A stretch of 64,000 nt of DNA from Fulvivirga marina (GTDB lineage Bacteria > Bacteroidota > Bacteroidia > Cytophagales > Cyclobacteriaceae), in NCBI RefSeq assembly GCF_016775155.1, contig NZ_JAEUGD010000067.1, forward strand, positions 1 through 64,000. Direction: 5' to 3'. Shown here piece by piece: positions 1-8,555 of the stretch (within the stretch, counting starts at the first letter, position 1; each line of letters begins with the position of its first letter). Under the pieces are notes generated by a model that was not told the origin of the DNA, made no database searches, and saw only the letters and a list, made by a program, of their open reading frames with translations. A program made the position numbers and the translations under genes.

Positions 1-598
1 CAGCCTCTTTCATATAGCGTGAGTGAAAAGCTCCACTCGTATTCAGCGGAATGAACATGACATTGGCTTTCTCAAAATATGGCTGTGCCTGGTTAATATC
101 ATCCCGCAAACCAGATACCACAATCTGGGTCGGAGCATTTAGATTCGCTATATCAATGCCCGTCAGTTTGGCTTCTTTTAATATCTCTTGAATCTGTTCC
201 TCAGAAGAATTTAAAATTGCCGCCATACCACCATTTTTGGCCTGGCTCATCAGCTCGCCTCGCTTCTTTACCAGCTTAAGTCCATTTTCGAAGCTAAATA
301 CGCCTGCTGCTAGCAGTGCGTTATATTCGCCCAAGCTATGGCCGGCCAAAAAATCGGGTTTCTTCTCCCCGTCTTTGAGCTTCTTCTCATATGACAGGGC
401 ATTAACCACATATAATGCGGGTTGGGTGTATTGGGTTTGGTTTAATTGCTGGTCGGGGTCATTCAAACATAGTTCTTTGATTGAGTAACCCAGTATCTTA
501 TCTGCTTTCTTGGTGATCTCGGGAAACTCATCGAAAAGGTCTCCTCCCATGCCTTTTCTTTGTGACCCTTGACCGGGAAATACATACGTTTTCTTCAT
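1..598 (-). CDS. trans-acting malonyl-CoA acyltransferase (partial, 3' end outside window)
   Basis: The ATG is at 598-596 and 199 codons are visible before the window ends, so the C-terminal part is missing. It is a FabD-family acyltransferase. The N-terminal PGQGSQ motif is followed by GHSLGEY with the nucleophile Ser88, by Arg113 in the RGELM motif (the residue that binds the malonyl carboxylate in FabD), and by GAFHSRYM with catalytic His192. These are the marks of a malonyl-specific enzyme. None of the synthases in this window has its own AT domain, so this protein is the likely supplier of malonyl units to all carrier proteins, acting in the cytoplasm. It follows the second AT-fold gene after 76 bp on the same strand. 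AT genes of this kind are sometimes fused to a trans-acting enoyl reductase; the truncation prevents checking that here. Confidence 0.93.
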   Translation of the reverse strand, partial: MKKTYVFPGQGSQRKGMGGDLFDEFPEITKKADKILGYSIKELCLNDPDQQLNQTQYTQPALYVVNALSYEKKLKDGEKKPDFLAGHSLGEYNALLAAGVFSFENGLKLVKKRGELMSQAKNGGMAAILNSSEEQIQEILKEAKLTGIDIANLNAPTQIVVSGLRDDINQAQPYFEKANVMFIPLNTSGAFHSRYMKEA

Positions 599-674
599 TT
601 CTTTATTATTTTTAATTGGGTATTGGTAATATTAATGGTTATCCGGTCGGAGCCGCCGGAATATATACGATTTA

Positions 675-1634
675 TCAAACGTTGCTCTGCAAATTGGCCT
701 TTAACCTGTCAATATTGATAAGGTCTCTTCCAAATTGGTTGAGCACTTGTAAAGTAGCAGAGTCTGAACCCGGAATCAGAATGTACTTCACAAAAGTAGC
801 TAGTGTACCGCTTGGTCCTACATCTATAAAAATGTAATCTCCAGTATCTAGTATCCTCCTTATAGTTTGCTGAAAATTGACAGGATACCTGATGGCTTTC
901 CATAGATAGTCCCCATCCAACTTCTGAACAATCCCTTCATTTAATGAAGAAATCATGGGTGTTTTAGTTGTTGATACCGGGGTATCCCTTACAAGTTGCT
1001 TGCATTCCTCTTCAATAGGATCAATGAGTTCCGTGTGAAAACCATATTTTACTGGCAATATTTGAGACATTATAGTCTTTTTATTCAAGCCTTCGTGAAG
1101 GTGCTGTATAGCTTGCGGCAATCCGCTAACCACAAAGTTTTCATCAAAATTTTCGGCTGTCAGCCAACTGTCGTGAAAAAGGTCTGGAAAGTCAGTCATC
1201 AGCGACTTGGACCCCATCACCGCCAGCATAGCTGCAGGTTGCGTCTTTTCATCGGTAAGCCTGGCAATATCAACGGCCAGACGAATGCCATCTTCTAATG
1301 ATATGGCTTCTGAAACTACTGCTGCCACCAACTCCCCTACACTGTAGCCCATCAGAAAATCAGGCTGAATGCCCATATCTTTCAGAACTTTGGTCAGGCT
1401 ATATTGAATACATAACAATGCTGGTTTGGTATGAAGCACATTATCGAAAGGTTCGCCCTTACCTTTTCCCCGATATAGTATTTCAATTAAAGATGCATTA
1501 ATGATCGGCTGAACAATTTCATCACACTTATCCATCCAAAACTTGAATTGTTGATGATTTTCATAAAGCTCTTTTCCCATTTGGTAGTACTGGGACCCTT
1601 GTCCCGAATACATAAATATGATCTTCTTCTTCAT
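675..1634 (-). CDS. AT-fold protein, probable trans-acting acyl hydrolase (PedC type)
   Basis: This 319-residue protein has the malonyl-transferase fold. It starts with a YSGQGSQ motif, and it has GYSVGE with Ser98 and GFHTEL with His200, so the Ser/His pair is intact. It differs from its neighbour in key places: GHSLGEY becomes GYSVGEL, AFHS becomes GFHT, and the malonyl-binding Arg is Ile123 by alignment through the preceding LKL/IRL segment. Trans-AT clusters often encode two AT-like proteins, a malonyl loader and a proofreading acyl hydrolase of the PedC type that removes acyl groups from stalled carrier proteins. The missing Arg argues for the hydrolase role. A specialised acyltransferase for another extender or starter is the main alternative. 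It lies 76 bp upstream of the loader gene and after a 311-bp gap. Confidence 0.8.
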   Translation of the reverse strand: MKKKIIFMYSGQGSQYYQMGKELYENHQQFKFWMDKCDEIVQPIINASLIEILYRGKGKGEPFDNVLHTKPALLCIQYSLTKVLKDMGIQPDFLMGYSVGELVAAVVSEAISLEDGIRLAVDIARLTDEKTQPAAMLAVMGSKSLMTDFPDLFHDSWLTAENFDENFVVSGLPQAIQHLHEGLNKKTIMSQILPVKYGFHTELIDPIEEECKQLVRDTPVSTTKTPMISSLNEGIVQKLDGDYLWKAIRYPVNFQQTIRRILDTGDYIFIDVGPSGTLATFVKYILIPGSDSATLQVLNQFGRDLINIDRLKANLQSNV

Positions 1635-1945
1635 CTAATGCTGATTCTTAAATTTGCCGCGGAAAGCTATAATCTTCTGCGAGCTTTTATATTTTCCGGC
1701 CGCCATTCATTTCCGACCTTAGAAAGACACGGAGTCCTCCACAAGAAATTCTACTGGAAAGTATGCTATATTCATAGATTCTTCCACAAAAAGAAAGTCT
1801 AACTGTCGTCAAATGATGTTAACTCCTTCCTTAATAACTCTAAATAAATTCAAAGTTGCTAACTACCTAAAATGTGTTAATAGTGTAAATAACTTTCATT
1901 TGGCATAATACTAAAAAAAATCATGCAACGCCACTCACAGGTACA
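1635..1945. other. 311-bp intergenic region upstream of the acyl-hydrolase gene
   Basis: This AT-rich spacer separates the end of the outer-membrane protein gene from the start of the AT-like gene. I see no convincing coding sequence in it. It is long enough to hold a promoter for the two AT-fold genes, but I found only poor matches to the Bacteroidota TTTG / TAnnTTTG consensus. A run of eight A on the plus strand (1913-1920, T on the transcribed strand) lies just after the upstream gene. Confidence 0.6.
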
Positions 1946-1946
1946 T
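1912..1946 (-). terminator. possible transcription terminator after the outer-membrane protein gene
   Basis: After the TAA stop at 1948-1946 the transcribed strand shows a weak imperfect stem (ATGTA pairing with TGCAT, about 14-nt loop) followed directly by eight T. The stem is short, so this is a weak call. It would partly separate the AT-fold genes from the rest of the operon. Confidence 0.3.
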
Positions 1947-3358
1947 TAAAACTGATATTGGATCTTAAGTACTGCCTGTTTTTGAGTACGATAAATATAC
2001 AGCCCACTGCTAGGGTCATCGGTAAAAGGCATTAACATATCAAAATACAATGTAGTGCGATCATTCCAGTTGTAAGACGTCGACAATATATTAAAAAAAG
2101 TAGTATAAGGTCCATTGTACATGGATGCTAAATTTATAGAAAGATCCTCTTTCATTAATTCTTTGCTCAATGCCACCAGTAACATGTAGTTATTTCTGGG
2201 TTGTCCCTGTATTCTTTCGCTCCAGTCCATGATATGGTAGTTTACAGCTTCCACGCTCACTGTAAAACTATTGTTCATATAATAATCAACTCCGAGGGAT
2301 GCGTCAAGTGCATTTTTCTCTACGATCTGAAAAGAGGCATCATTATATGCTTTCGGCGCCTTAACGGCAACTTCTCCTTTCAGGAGTACATTGCTTATAG
2401 CACGGTTGAATGTAACTCCGGCCATATGGAAACGGTGCTTCTTTCTAGTTATAAGTTCGGGGTTAGCCATACGCAAGGCATATTCATTGTTAATCAGACT
2501 GGCTGCCATAATGCTAACATCACTTTTTCCAAAAGTTTTCTTCCACCTTAGACCATATTCAAAATGGCTTTCATCGTCTGGCTCTGCTTGATATGTAACG
2601 GTACCATTAAAAGGCTCATAATAATACCCTGTACCCTCTTTGGGATGTTCATTAAATTTCGGATCCGGAGTAAAGAATGCACTCCAGTCTCCCGATTGTG
2701 AGTAATGATCAACAGTGACAATAGGCTGACCTATCCTTAGTTCGTCGATACTCAAACTCAGGGGTTCCCGATAATCCAGACGACTCACTTCATTGGTAAC
2801 TATGGCAAAGTCGGACTCTCCCCAAACTAAGGTCTGGATACCCGCCCTAATACTGGTTTTACCAAAACTAGCCTGAACAAAAGCTTCTCTTGTTCTTCCT
2901 CCAAAGGAAAACTCTGCTTCATTTGCATCATCATTGATCCAGTATTCTATATCCCTGGCCCTGTGGTCGTCCTTCAGGAACGTGAATATTTTGGTATCAA
3001 CCTGTAGCGAGAAATGATCGAAAAATGACCTTGAATACTCCAGTCTGTACGAAAGCCTGTTGTTCATTACCCTGTCAGGTTTTGTGACCTTGTAAGCCAT
3101 TTCATATTTCAGCCCAAAACGCATGGGGTCAAATATGTATGAATTAAAAAATGATTCTTTTTCCTCGACAACCAACTCATCGGGAGAACCACCAAAAATC
3201 GGATCTTCACTTACGGAAAACTCAAGTTCTGACGTATCAAAATCTTCATAATCTAAAGTATCACTTTCGACCGGCATCTGTCCATAAACAGGCGAAGCAA
3301 TAATAAGTAAGGTAATGATACCAAATAGTGTATTGACAATACTGAAGGAGCTCTTCAT
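1946..3358 (-). CDS. outer-membrane beta-barrel protein, function unknown
   Basis: This is a 470-residue protein with an N-terminal signal peptide: a hydrophobic stretch at about residues 8-22 and a likely cleavage near residue 26, just before QMP. The remainder has alternating polar and aromatic beta-strand patterns and ends in a Phe-terminated strand (KIQYQF), the usual outer-membrane insertion signal. A segment near the middle (GIQTLVWGESDF followed by LDYREPLS) recalls the DUF1302-type barrel proteins, but I hold that family call only weakly. It sits between the ECH1 gene and the AT-fold genes in the same direction. Its presence in a polyketide cluster suggests a role in export or uptake of the product or in self-protection, but nothing in the sequence proves this. 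I do not recognise a specific homologue. Confidence 0.8.
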   Translation of the reverse strand: MKSSFSIVNTLFGIITLLIIASPVYGQMPVESDTLDYEDFDTSELEFSVSEDPIFGGSPDELVVEEKESFFNSYIFDPMRFGLKYEMAYKVTKPDRVMNNRLSYRLEYSRSFFDHFSLQVDTKIFTFLKDDHRARDIEYWINDDANEAEFSFGGRTREAFVQASFGKTSIRAGIQTLVWGESDFAIVTNEVSRLDYREPLSLSIDELRIGQPIVTVDHYSQSGDWSAFFTPDPKFNEHPKEGTGYYYEPFNGTVTYQAEPDDESHFEYGLRWKKTFGKSDVSIMAASLINNEYALRMANPELITRKKHRFHMAGVTFNRAISNVLLKGEVAVKAPKAYNDASFQIVEKNALDASLGVDYYMNNSFTVSVEAVNYHIMDWSERIQGQPRNNYMLLVALSKELMKEDLSINLASMYNGPYTTFFNILSTSYNWNDRTTLYFDMLMPFTDDPSSGLYIYRTQKQAVLKIQYQF

Positions 3359-3418
3359 GCTTTCCTCTATAAATAAAATTAAACTATGATTTGTATGTGT
3401 GTTTATTACCCTCTACAG

Positions 3419-3457
3419 AGCCTGTTTGTCTTTTCAATCTACTAATTGAAACAGGCT
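3419..3457. repeat. inverted repeat between the ECH1 and outer-membrane protein genes
   Basis: AGCCTG at 3419-3424 pairs with CAGGCT at 3452-3457, and inside this TTTCAAT pairs with ATTGAAA around a 6-nt loop. The left arm carries a 7-nt bulge. There is no T-run directly after the stem on the transcribed strand, so it may be an mRNA processing or partial termination element and not a standard terminator. Confidence 0.5.
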
Positions 3458-3554
3458 ATTTGGGTTTGGCTTTTGACAGCTTTAACAGCATCGGCCAAAC
3501 CCGGTCCCAAAGGGTAATTTATAGCCAACTTTATCCGACATTCGGATATATCTA

Positions 3555-4346
3555 TCATCCTCCTTCCCAAGGGAATTGCCCGGTTTTCACAAACCTTGCA
3601 ATCTTGTCCAAATTGTTTTGGTCTGAGAACACTTCAATATTAGCTGCAAGTGCATGGGCTTTGGAAGTCTCAGGAAAATCATTGAGCCTGTTCATATAAC
3701 TTTTATAGCGGGCCACACCATCTTTAGATAGTAACCTTAATCGCAATAAATGCTTTCTCAACAGGTTTTCACTTTTATCTTCGTATGCATCTACCAAGCC
3801 CCAGTCGTATGCCTGCTTTGCTGATATAGGCTGGGTCATCAGAGTCATGTAATGTGCTTTTGAAAACCCCATCTTTCGAATCAAAAATGGTAATACGCAA
3901 GCTGGCATCAGGCCGAAAAGCAACTCCGACAGGCTAAATACCGCCCTTTCTTCACAAAGCACAATATCGCAGGCTGCCACAAAACCGATACCTCCGGCGT
4001 TGGCCTTCCCTCTGACGTGGGCAATCGAAACGTACGGACCTGAGGCCAGCTTCATCCACAAGTCGTACATCGGCTCAGGATTCTGTTCCTGATGCTGCCC
4101 CCCATTTTCGAGGCTTTCCTGAATACCTTTGAAGTCTGCCCCAAAGCAAAATACTTCGGGAGAGCCTTCTACCACCACTATCTTGGCGGTGTCTTCGCAC
4201 TGATTAAGTACGTTCGAAAACTCCTCAACCAAGCTGTCATTAATTGCATTATTGGCATCTGGACGGTCTATCTGAATAAAGCAGATATCATCCTCAAACC
4301 TGACTTTGATAGTTTCGTATGTTGCCGTATTGCTTAAGACACCCAT
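3555..4346 (-). CDS. pksH: trans-acting enoyl-CoA hydratase ECH1 of the beta-branching cassette (PksH type)
   Basis: This 263-residue crotonase-fold protein matches, from memory, the PksH family (bacillaene) almost from end to end. Shared blocks include FCFGADF (about residues 66-72, oxyanion hole), HVRGKANAGGIGFV, SELLFGLMPACVLPFL, HYMTLMTQPIS and the C-terminal TGQFPWE. PksH-type ECH1 enzymes dehydrate the HMG-like intermediate made by the PksG-type synthase while it is bound to a carrier protein. The product is then decarboxylated by an ECH2. Here the ECH2 function appears to be inside PKS B and PKS C. The start codon overlaps the end of the HMG-CoA-synthase-like gene by 13 bases, so the two are co-translated. 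Confidence 0.93.
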   Translation of the reverse strand: MGVLSNTATYETIKVRFEDDICFIQIDRPDANNAINDSLVEEFSNVLNQCEDTAKIVVVEGSPEVFCFGADFKGIQESLENGGQHQEQNPEPMYDLWMKLASGPYVSIAHVRGKANAGGIGFVAACDIVLCEERAVFSLSELLFGLMPACVLPFLIRKMGFSKAHYMTLMTQPISAKQAYDWGLVDAYEDKSENLLRKHLLRLRLLSKDGVARYKSYMNRLNDFPETSKAHALAANIEVFSDQNNLDKIARFVKTGQFPWEGG

Positions 4347-5593
4347 TCGTATTCTCTTTTGAATTCCTTGATCCCCTTTAAAAACAGTGTCTCTTTGCCC
4401 ATAGCTTTTCTGGACTGAGGAATAAAACTACTATCCAGAGTAACATTTCGAGTACCAAATTTCACAGCATTACTGCCTACAAGCAGGTTCTCGTATTCTT
4501 CCATAGTCAGTTCATATCTTTTATCAAACTGCTCTTTGATCTTGAACTTTTTCATAGCTTTCTGGCTCTCTTCGCTCACTACTCCACTAAAAAACTCTGA
4601 ACAACATCCTGATCCATAAGAAAAACATCCGATTCTTTGTGGTGCCGTGAAATTACCATTCTCGATAGTACTGGCTAGTGACATCATGGCAGTAGCTCCC
4701 ATAATGTTACCAATACGCTGGCAGTAAACCAGGCCTGGAACTACACGATTCTCAAAGTCTGCTTCAATATCTTTTGGTTTAGCCTTAGCGGCTTTTCGCA
4801 TCAGGTTACGGTGTGCTCCTTTCACCATACCTCCAAAAGGAGTATGAAAGGCCAGATAGCTAAATGTTTTGGCATAATCTGCCTCAGGCACCCTTTTCTG
4901 ATATTCATAAAATGCATTTTCACAACAATCAAGGTATGACAGCAATGAAAGATCAGAGTCTCCTGCCTCTCCATCAGAAGTAGGTCTACAAGTATCCATA
5001 ACCTGATAGCCATAATAGCCATTGGCTCCAATATCTACCTGGAATATATGTGGTGTTTCACTAACCAACATAGCTACAGCTCCGGCACCTCCACTAGGCT
5101 CAGCAAATGACCACTCCATGGTAAGGGCATCTCCACCCTCTTCAATCATGAAGCGTGATACGTCCGTGGCTATTACCAGGGCTTTTGCTCCCGGAGAAGT
5201 TTGAGAAAGAATAAAATTGATTGCCATTTGAAAACCGGCAACTCCGGAATAACAAGCATTTTTCAGCTCAAATAAACGACAGTTACGGTTCAACCCTAAT
5301 ATTTCGTGAAAGTAAGTACTCATTGATTTACCAAAATCAAAAGACGATTCGGTACATGAAATTACCAACTCTATACGATCCTTCTCTTCCGGGCTAAGGG
5401 CATCAATAAGTGGTTTGGCTGCATTCACACCAAAAGTAACCGGATCCTCATAAGGTAAGGCTACTGTTTTCTCCTTCATCAGGAGGTTTTTAAACCTGGA
5501 AGTATCCAGGTTACGATGTTCGGCAAGCTTCTCTACATTCAAATAGGTAGTGCCTGCAAAAACATTCATTGCTTCAATTCCTGCTACACGCAT
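4334..5593 (-). CDS. pksG: HMG-CoA-synthase-like enzyme of the beta-branching cassette (PksG type)
   Basis: This 419-residue protein resembles PksG/CurD-type HMG-CoA synthases along its whole length. The catalytic residues are Glu82 (SCTES), Cys114 (NACYSG) and His250 (FHTPFGG), at the positions I recall for CurD. The enzyme adds an acetyl carbanion, held on a donor carrier protein, to the beta-keto group of the growing chain, creating the carbon branch. It overlaps the ECH1 gene by 13 bases. The likely clients are the tandem carrier proteins of modules 4 and 6. The donor carrier protein and the decarboxylating ketosynthase that normally accompany it (AcpK and PksF types) are not in this window. 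The start at 5593 is preceded by an A-rich stretch and no Shine-Dalgarno sequence. Confidence 0.95.
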   Translation of the reverse strand: MRVAGIEAMNVFAGTTYLNVEKLAEHRNLDTSRFKNLLMKEKTVALPYEDPVTFGVNAAKPLIDALSPEEKDRIELVISCTESSFDFGKSMSTYFHEILGLNRNCRLFELKNACYSGVAGFQMAINFILSQTSPGAKALVIATDVSRFMIEEGGDALTMEWSFAEPSGGAGAVAMLVSETPHIFQVDIGANGYYGYQVMDTCRPTSDGEAGDSDLSLLSYLDCCENAFYEYQKRVPEADYAKTFSYLAFHTPFGGMVKGAHRNLMRKAAKAKPKDIEADFENRVVPGLVYCQRIGNIMGATAMMSLASTIENGNFTAPQRIGCFSYGSGCCSEFFSGVVSEESQKAMKKFKIKEQFDKRYELTMEEYENLLVGSNAVKFGTRNVTLDSSFIPQSRKAMGKETLFLKGIKEFKREYEWVS

Positions 5594-5727
5594 TATTTTT
5601 TAAATAGTTAAATGGTTAAAGATGAATTCTACTTAGTGGTTACTAACCTTTAAAGTATACCGGTCAGACCTCTAAAAAATCCGGCCGGCGATAAAACGGC
5701 AAAGTTCATGCAACCACAGTTTAAGTC

Positions 5728-5747
5728 AGGTCCACCTGAGTGGACCT
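5728..5747. repeat. perfect 8-bp inverted repeat with 4-nt loop
   Basis: AGGTCCAC and GTGGACCT are separated by CTGA, in the 202-bp gap between the class-V PLP enzyme gene and the HMG-CoA-synthase-like gene. A second pair, CTGTG and CACAG, can close a longer imperfect stem outside it. No T-run follows on the transcribed strand. It could be an attenuator, an RNA processing site or an operator. Confidence 0.55.
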
Positions 5748-5795
5748 AAAAGCTGTGAGTCATGAACATTTACCTACAGAGCAATTACACCTCGA

Positions 5796-7799
5796 CTACT
5801 CGGCGTAAGCGTAGACTCGGTGGACTGCTGTCTGCGAAAACTCTTCCAGTTCTTTCTGGAATTCAGTCTCGGCTTCGGCTATTGCTTTTTTCTCATCACC
5901 GTTAGGTTTTACCTTAGCCTGACTGGTCAGTCTGTTGAGTACATCGACCAAAACATCGATATCCTCTTTAGTATTCTCTACACCTAAGCTCACTCGCACA
6001 ACGCCAGGAAGCTGAGTTTTTGGAGACACCGTAAGCACAACACGCTGAACTTGCTCCAATACCGGGTTGATGTCAAGCAAGTGCTTGATCAGCAAGTGAG
6101 AGCAGTGGCAACCATACCGAACTCCTATGCCTCCCTTCTGGAACATTTCTTCAGCCAGCTTGTTGTGCAAGATGTCCTTAGTTTCGAATACAATAACACC
6201 AATTTTTTTATCAAATTGGCTTGAATTTGGATCTTTTATACCAAATATTTTGAGGTGGGGTACTTTAGACAAGCCTTCCAGCGCAAGTCTGGTCAGTGCC
6301 TGCTCTTCTTCATGTACCACATCCATACCAATACGACGTAAAAGCACAAGTGCCTTGCCTAGTGCTGCTACACCACCAATATTTTCTTCACCTGAAGACT
6401 GGATCTGCTTTAACTCATCAGCCTTATGGTTAAGCAACCCTTTTCTTGCGATCAGTACTCCTGTACCGAAGGGCGCGTATACCTTATGTGCTGAGAAAGC
6501 CAAAAAGTCGATCTCATCTTTCTCCATTTCCACCTTTTTGTGTGCTACTACCTGGGCTCCATCGACAAGAAGCTTTGCTCCATATTTATGTACTATAGGG
6601 CTTATTTTCTCGATGTCGTTACAAGTTCCCAAAACGTTGGAAGCACCACTTAAAGCAACTATCTTTATTCGCTTCTTTCCATGTTTATGGTCCTGGTTGT
6701 ATTCTCTCAAGCTATTTTCCAGCTCAACAAGGTTTACAAAACCTTCGGAATCAACAGGAAGCCTTACGAGTGACTTCTTAGAAGCCATACGCCATGGAAG
6801 GTCATTAGATGAGTGCTCAAGCAATGAGATAAGTACTGCCGGCTCCGTATCCTTGTCAGTTGAACGCCCCAGACTCTCAGATACGAGGTTAATTGACTCA
6901 GTTGTATTTTTGGTAAATATGATATCATATTTTTCAAGGGGAGCTCCTAGTAATTCACTACAAACTGCCTTCACTTCATTGACCACGTCTTGCTTTCTTC
7001 GCTCAGGTAGCCTTAGCGACTGGCGGAAAGTATTCCATATAGGCTGGAAAGTAGGCGTACTAGCGCTATTATCCAGGTTAACAAATGGTTTTTCACCCTC
7101 CAGTGTTGGTACTATAAAACCGCGACCTATCAGGGTTTTCCTCAGATGCTCCATTAGCTCAACGCCGGAGTACTGTTCCATATCATCTTTGTAAAGCAAC
7201 TCAGTGATACCCAAATCATTGTTTGGAAGTTTCTTAAAGATATCTTTTCCATATCGCTTTAACAACAGCAATGCCTTACCGAATGCGATCACATTAACAA
7301 TAGGAGGAGTACCTGCCTCAAATTTATCAGGACCAGTGTTCCAGATGATCCAGCCAGCGGCGACCAGTCTCGCAGTACCTCCTCCACACTCTGTCGGAGA
7401 ACCTTTAGGCAATGCCTTTTTCTCCACTGCAATGGCAGTGATACCTAATGGCAGGCCTACTTCACGACTGGTAATACTTTGATAACTTCCCGGCTTGAGC
7501 AGAGAGATCAGCTCGCTGGTTCTTTTAGGTGAGCTAAAAATAACGATATACTTGTCTTTGTTTAGCCCCATGTATTCCAATACCACGCCTCTCGCGTGCT
7601 CATATAATTGCGAAGAAACCAAAGAGTTGTGTCCACTTCCTCTATGCACGTTAGCATAAGTCTCCAAAGCTGCATACACACTACGTTCAAGCTCTGTAAA
7701 TGCTCTTTCCGCTCCATTATTTTTCTGTATGCCATTTTCTGTATCCTGAGTCTGGGCGACATCAGACGATGCATACTCTGTTTGCTTAGTTGTTTTCAT
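5796..7799 (-). CDS. class-V PLP enzyme (cysteine desulfurase-like) with an extra truncated N-terminal copy of the fold
   Basis: The protein has 667 residues, well above the roughly 400 usual for the family. Residues from about 235 form a class-V aminotransferase/cysteine desulfurase domain: LDNSAST at 242-248, SAHK with the PLP lysine Lys439, and a cysteine-rich loop YGCHCSH with Cys564 and Cys566, where desulfurases of related type carry the persulfide cysteine. This domain seems to lack the HRGS..S segment after its first helix. Residues 35-190 look like pieces of a second class-V domain: a start with VHRGSGHNS near 51-59, then a C-terminal-type part with KFEAGTPP near 159-166, with the PLP-binding middle missing. 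The protein probably handles cysteine sulfur or a similar beta-elimination. It lies 78 bp after a methyltransferase gene. An amino-transfer or carbon-sulfur lyase role on another substrate is possible. Confidence 0.8.
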   Translation of the reverse strand: MKTTKQTEYASSDVAQTQDTENGIQKNNGAERAFTELERSVYAALETYANVHRGSGHNSLVSSQLYEHARGVVLEYMGLNKDKYIVIFSSPKRTSELISLLKPGSYQSITSREVGLPLGITAIAVEKKALPKGSPTECGGGTARLVAAGWIIWNTGPDKFEAGTPPIVNVIAFGKALLLLKRYGKDIFKKLPNNDLGITELLYKDDMEQYSGVELMEHLRKTLIGRGFIVPTLEGEKPFVNLDNSASTPTFQPIWNTFRQSLRLPERRKQDVVNEVKAVCSELLGAPLEKYDIIFTKNTTESINLVSESLGRSTDKDTEPAVLISLLEHSSNDLPWRMASKKSLVRLPVDSEGFVNLVELENSLREYNQDHKHGKKRIKIVALSGASNVLGTCNDIEKISPIVHKYGAKLLVDGAQVVAHKKVEMEKDEIDFLAFSAHKVYAPFGTGVLIARKGLLNHKADELKQIQSSGEENIGGVAALGKALVLLRRIGMDVVHEEEQALTRLALEGLSKVPHLKIFGIKDPNSSQFDKKIGVIVFETKDILHNKLAEEMFQKGGIGVRYGCHCSHLLIKHLLDINPVLEQVQRVVLTVSPKTQLPGVVRVSLGVENTKEDIDVLVDVLNRLTSQAKVKPNGDEKKAIAEAETEFQKELEEFSQTAVHRVYAYAE

Positions 7800-7877
7800 A
7801 TGAATCTCTTTCGTTTTAATTATTAGTTGATTTTGGTCTGTTCTATACTTAATTCAACCTCCGGCCCCGGAGGCTTT

Positions 7878-8531
7878 TCAATCTTTTTTACCAACAATGA
7901 AATACTGCTTCCCTGCCTTATTCAAACATTCACTTTCTACAAGGCTGAAGCCGGCATTTACTATTGCGTCTTCAACTTCATTTACATTATATGTTTTAAG
8001 GTTGGGAATCAACCCGATTTTACTGACAAGTGATAATGCTATACCTACAAATGTTTTCCTTCCCAGACAAGGCGTAACGGAAATGAACAGCCCTCCAGGC
8101 TTCAACAATGAATGTATTCTGTTCAACACCTTAGGCATATCTTCCATCAAATGTAGCATATAAACTGCCAGTATGGTATCGAATGTACCAGGCTTATAAC
8201 AGTCATCAAACAGCGTTCCGTGGGTATATTTTACATTTTTCAAGTTAAGCTCATTGGCCTTGTTTTGGGCAATTCTAACCATTTCAGAAGATATATCCAT
8301 ACCATGAACGGTATGCACATCGCGAGCGATTTCATTGGCTAGTATTCCAGTAGCACAACCAAAATCTAATACATCATCCTTTTTTTGGAGATACTTTTTT
8401 GTGCTGTCAAGGATCTTCATGCGGCCCGCTTTGTCCTTCATTTCCTCCTTGTCATACCCGTTTGCACTCTTGTCCCAAAATTTTTCCGATTTGTCCATTG
8501 TCTCTTTTGATGTATAGGGTTGGTTTTTCAT
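7878..8531 (-). CDS. SAM-dependent methyltransferase (class I)
   Basis: This 217-residue protein has the class I Rossmann methyltransferase motifs: VLDFGCATG at residues 54-62 (SAM binding), HGMDIS at about 76-81 (acidic residue that holds the ribose), and a post-motif region with LKPGG before the C-terminal strand. It resembles small UbiE/Methyltransf_11-type enzymes. It sits between the two PLP-dependent sulfur enzymes, 24 bp after the cysteine desulfurase gene, which suggests methylation of a polyketide or of a sulfur group made by its neighbours. The target atom (O, S, N or C) cannot be read from the sequence. Confidence 0.9.
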   Translation of the reverse strand: MKNQPYTSKETMDKSEKFWDKSANGYDKEEMKDKAGRMKILDSTKKYLQKKDDVLDFGCATGILANEIARDVHTVHGMDISSEMVRIAQNKANELNLKNVKYTHGTLFDDCYKPGTFDTILAVYMLHLMEDMPKVLNRIHSLLKPGGLFISVTPCLGRKTFVGIALSLVSKIGLIPNLKTYNVNEVEDAIVNAGFSLVESECLNKAGKQYFIVGKKD

Positions 8532-8555
8532 GATCGCGACCTGAGCTTAATTTAA

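Noticed and set aside
1741-1800. Candidate Bacteroidota promoter (TTTTTG with a downstream TACTTTC)
   Set aside because: The -7 element matches TAnnTTTG poorly and the spacing is off, so it is not reported as a promoter.
6127-7194. Long plus-strand open frame of 355 codons opposite the class-V PLP enzyme gene
   Set aside because: It is antisense to a clear conserved gene and its translation is Ser/Pro-rich without domain sense.
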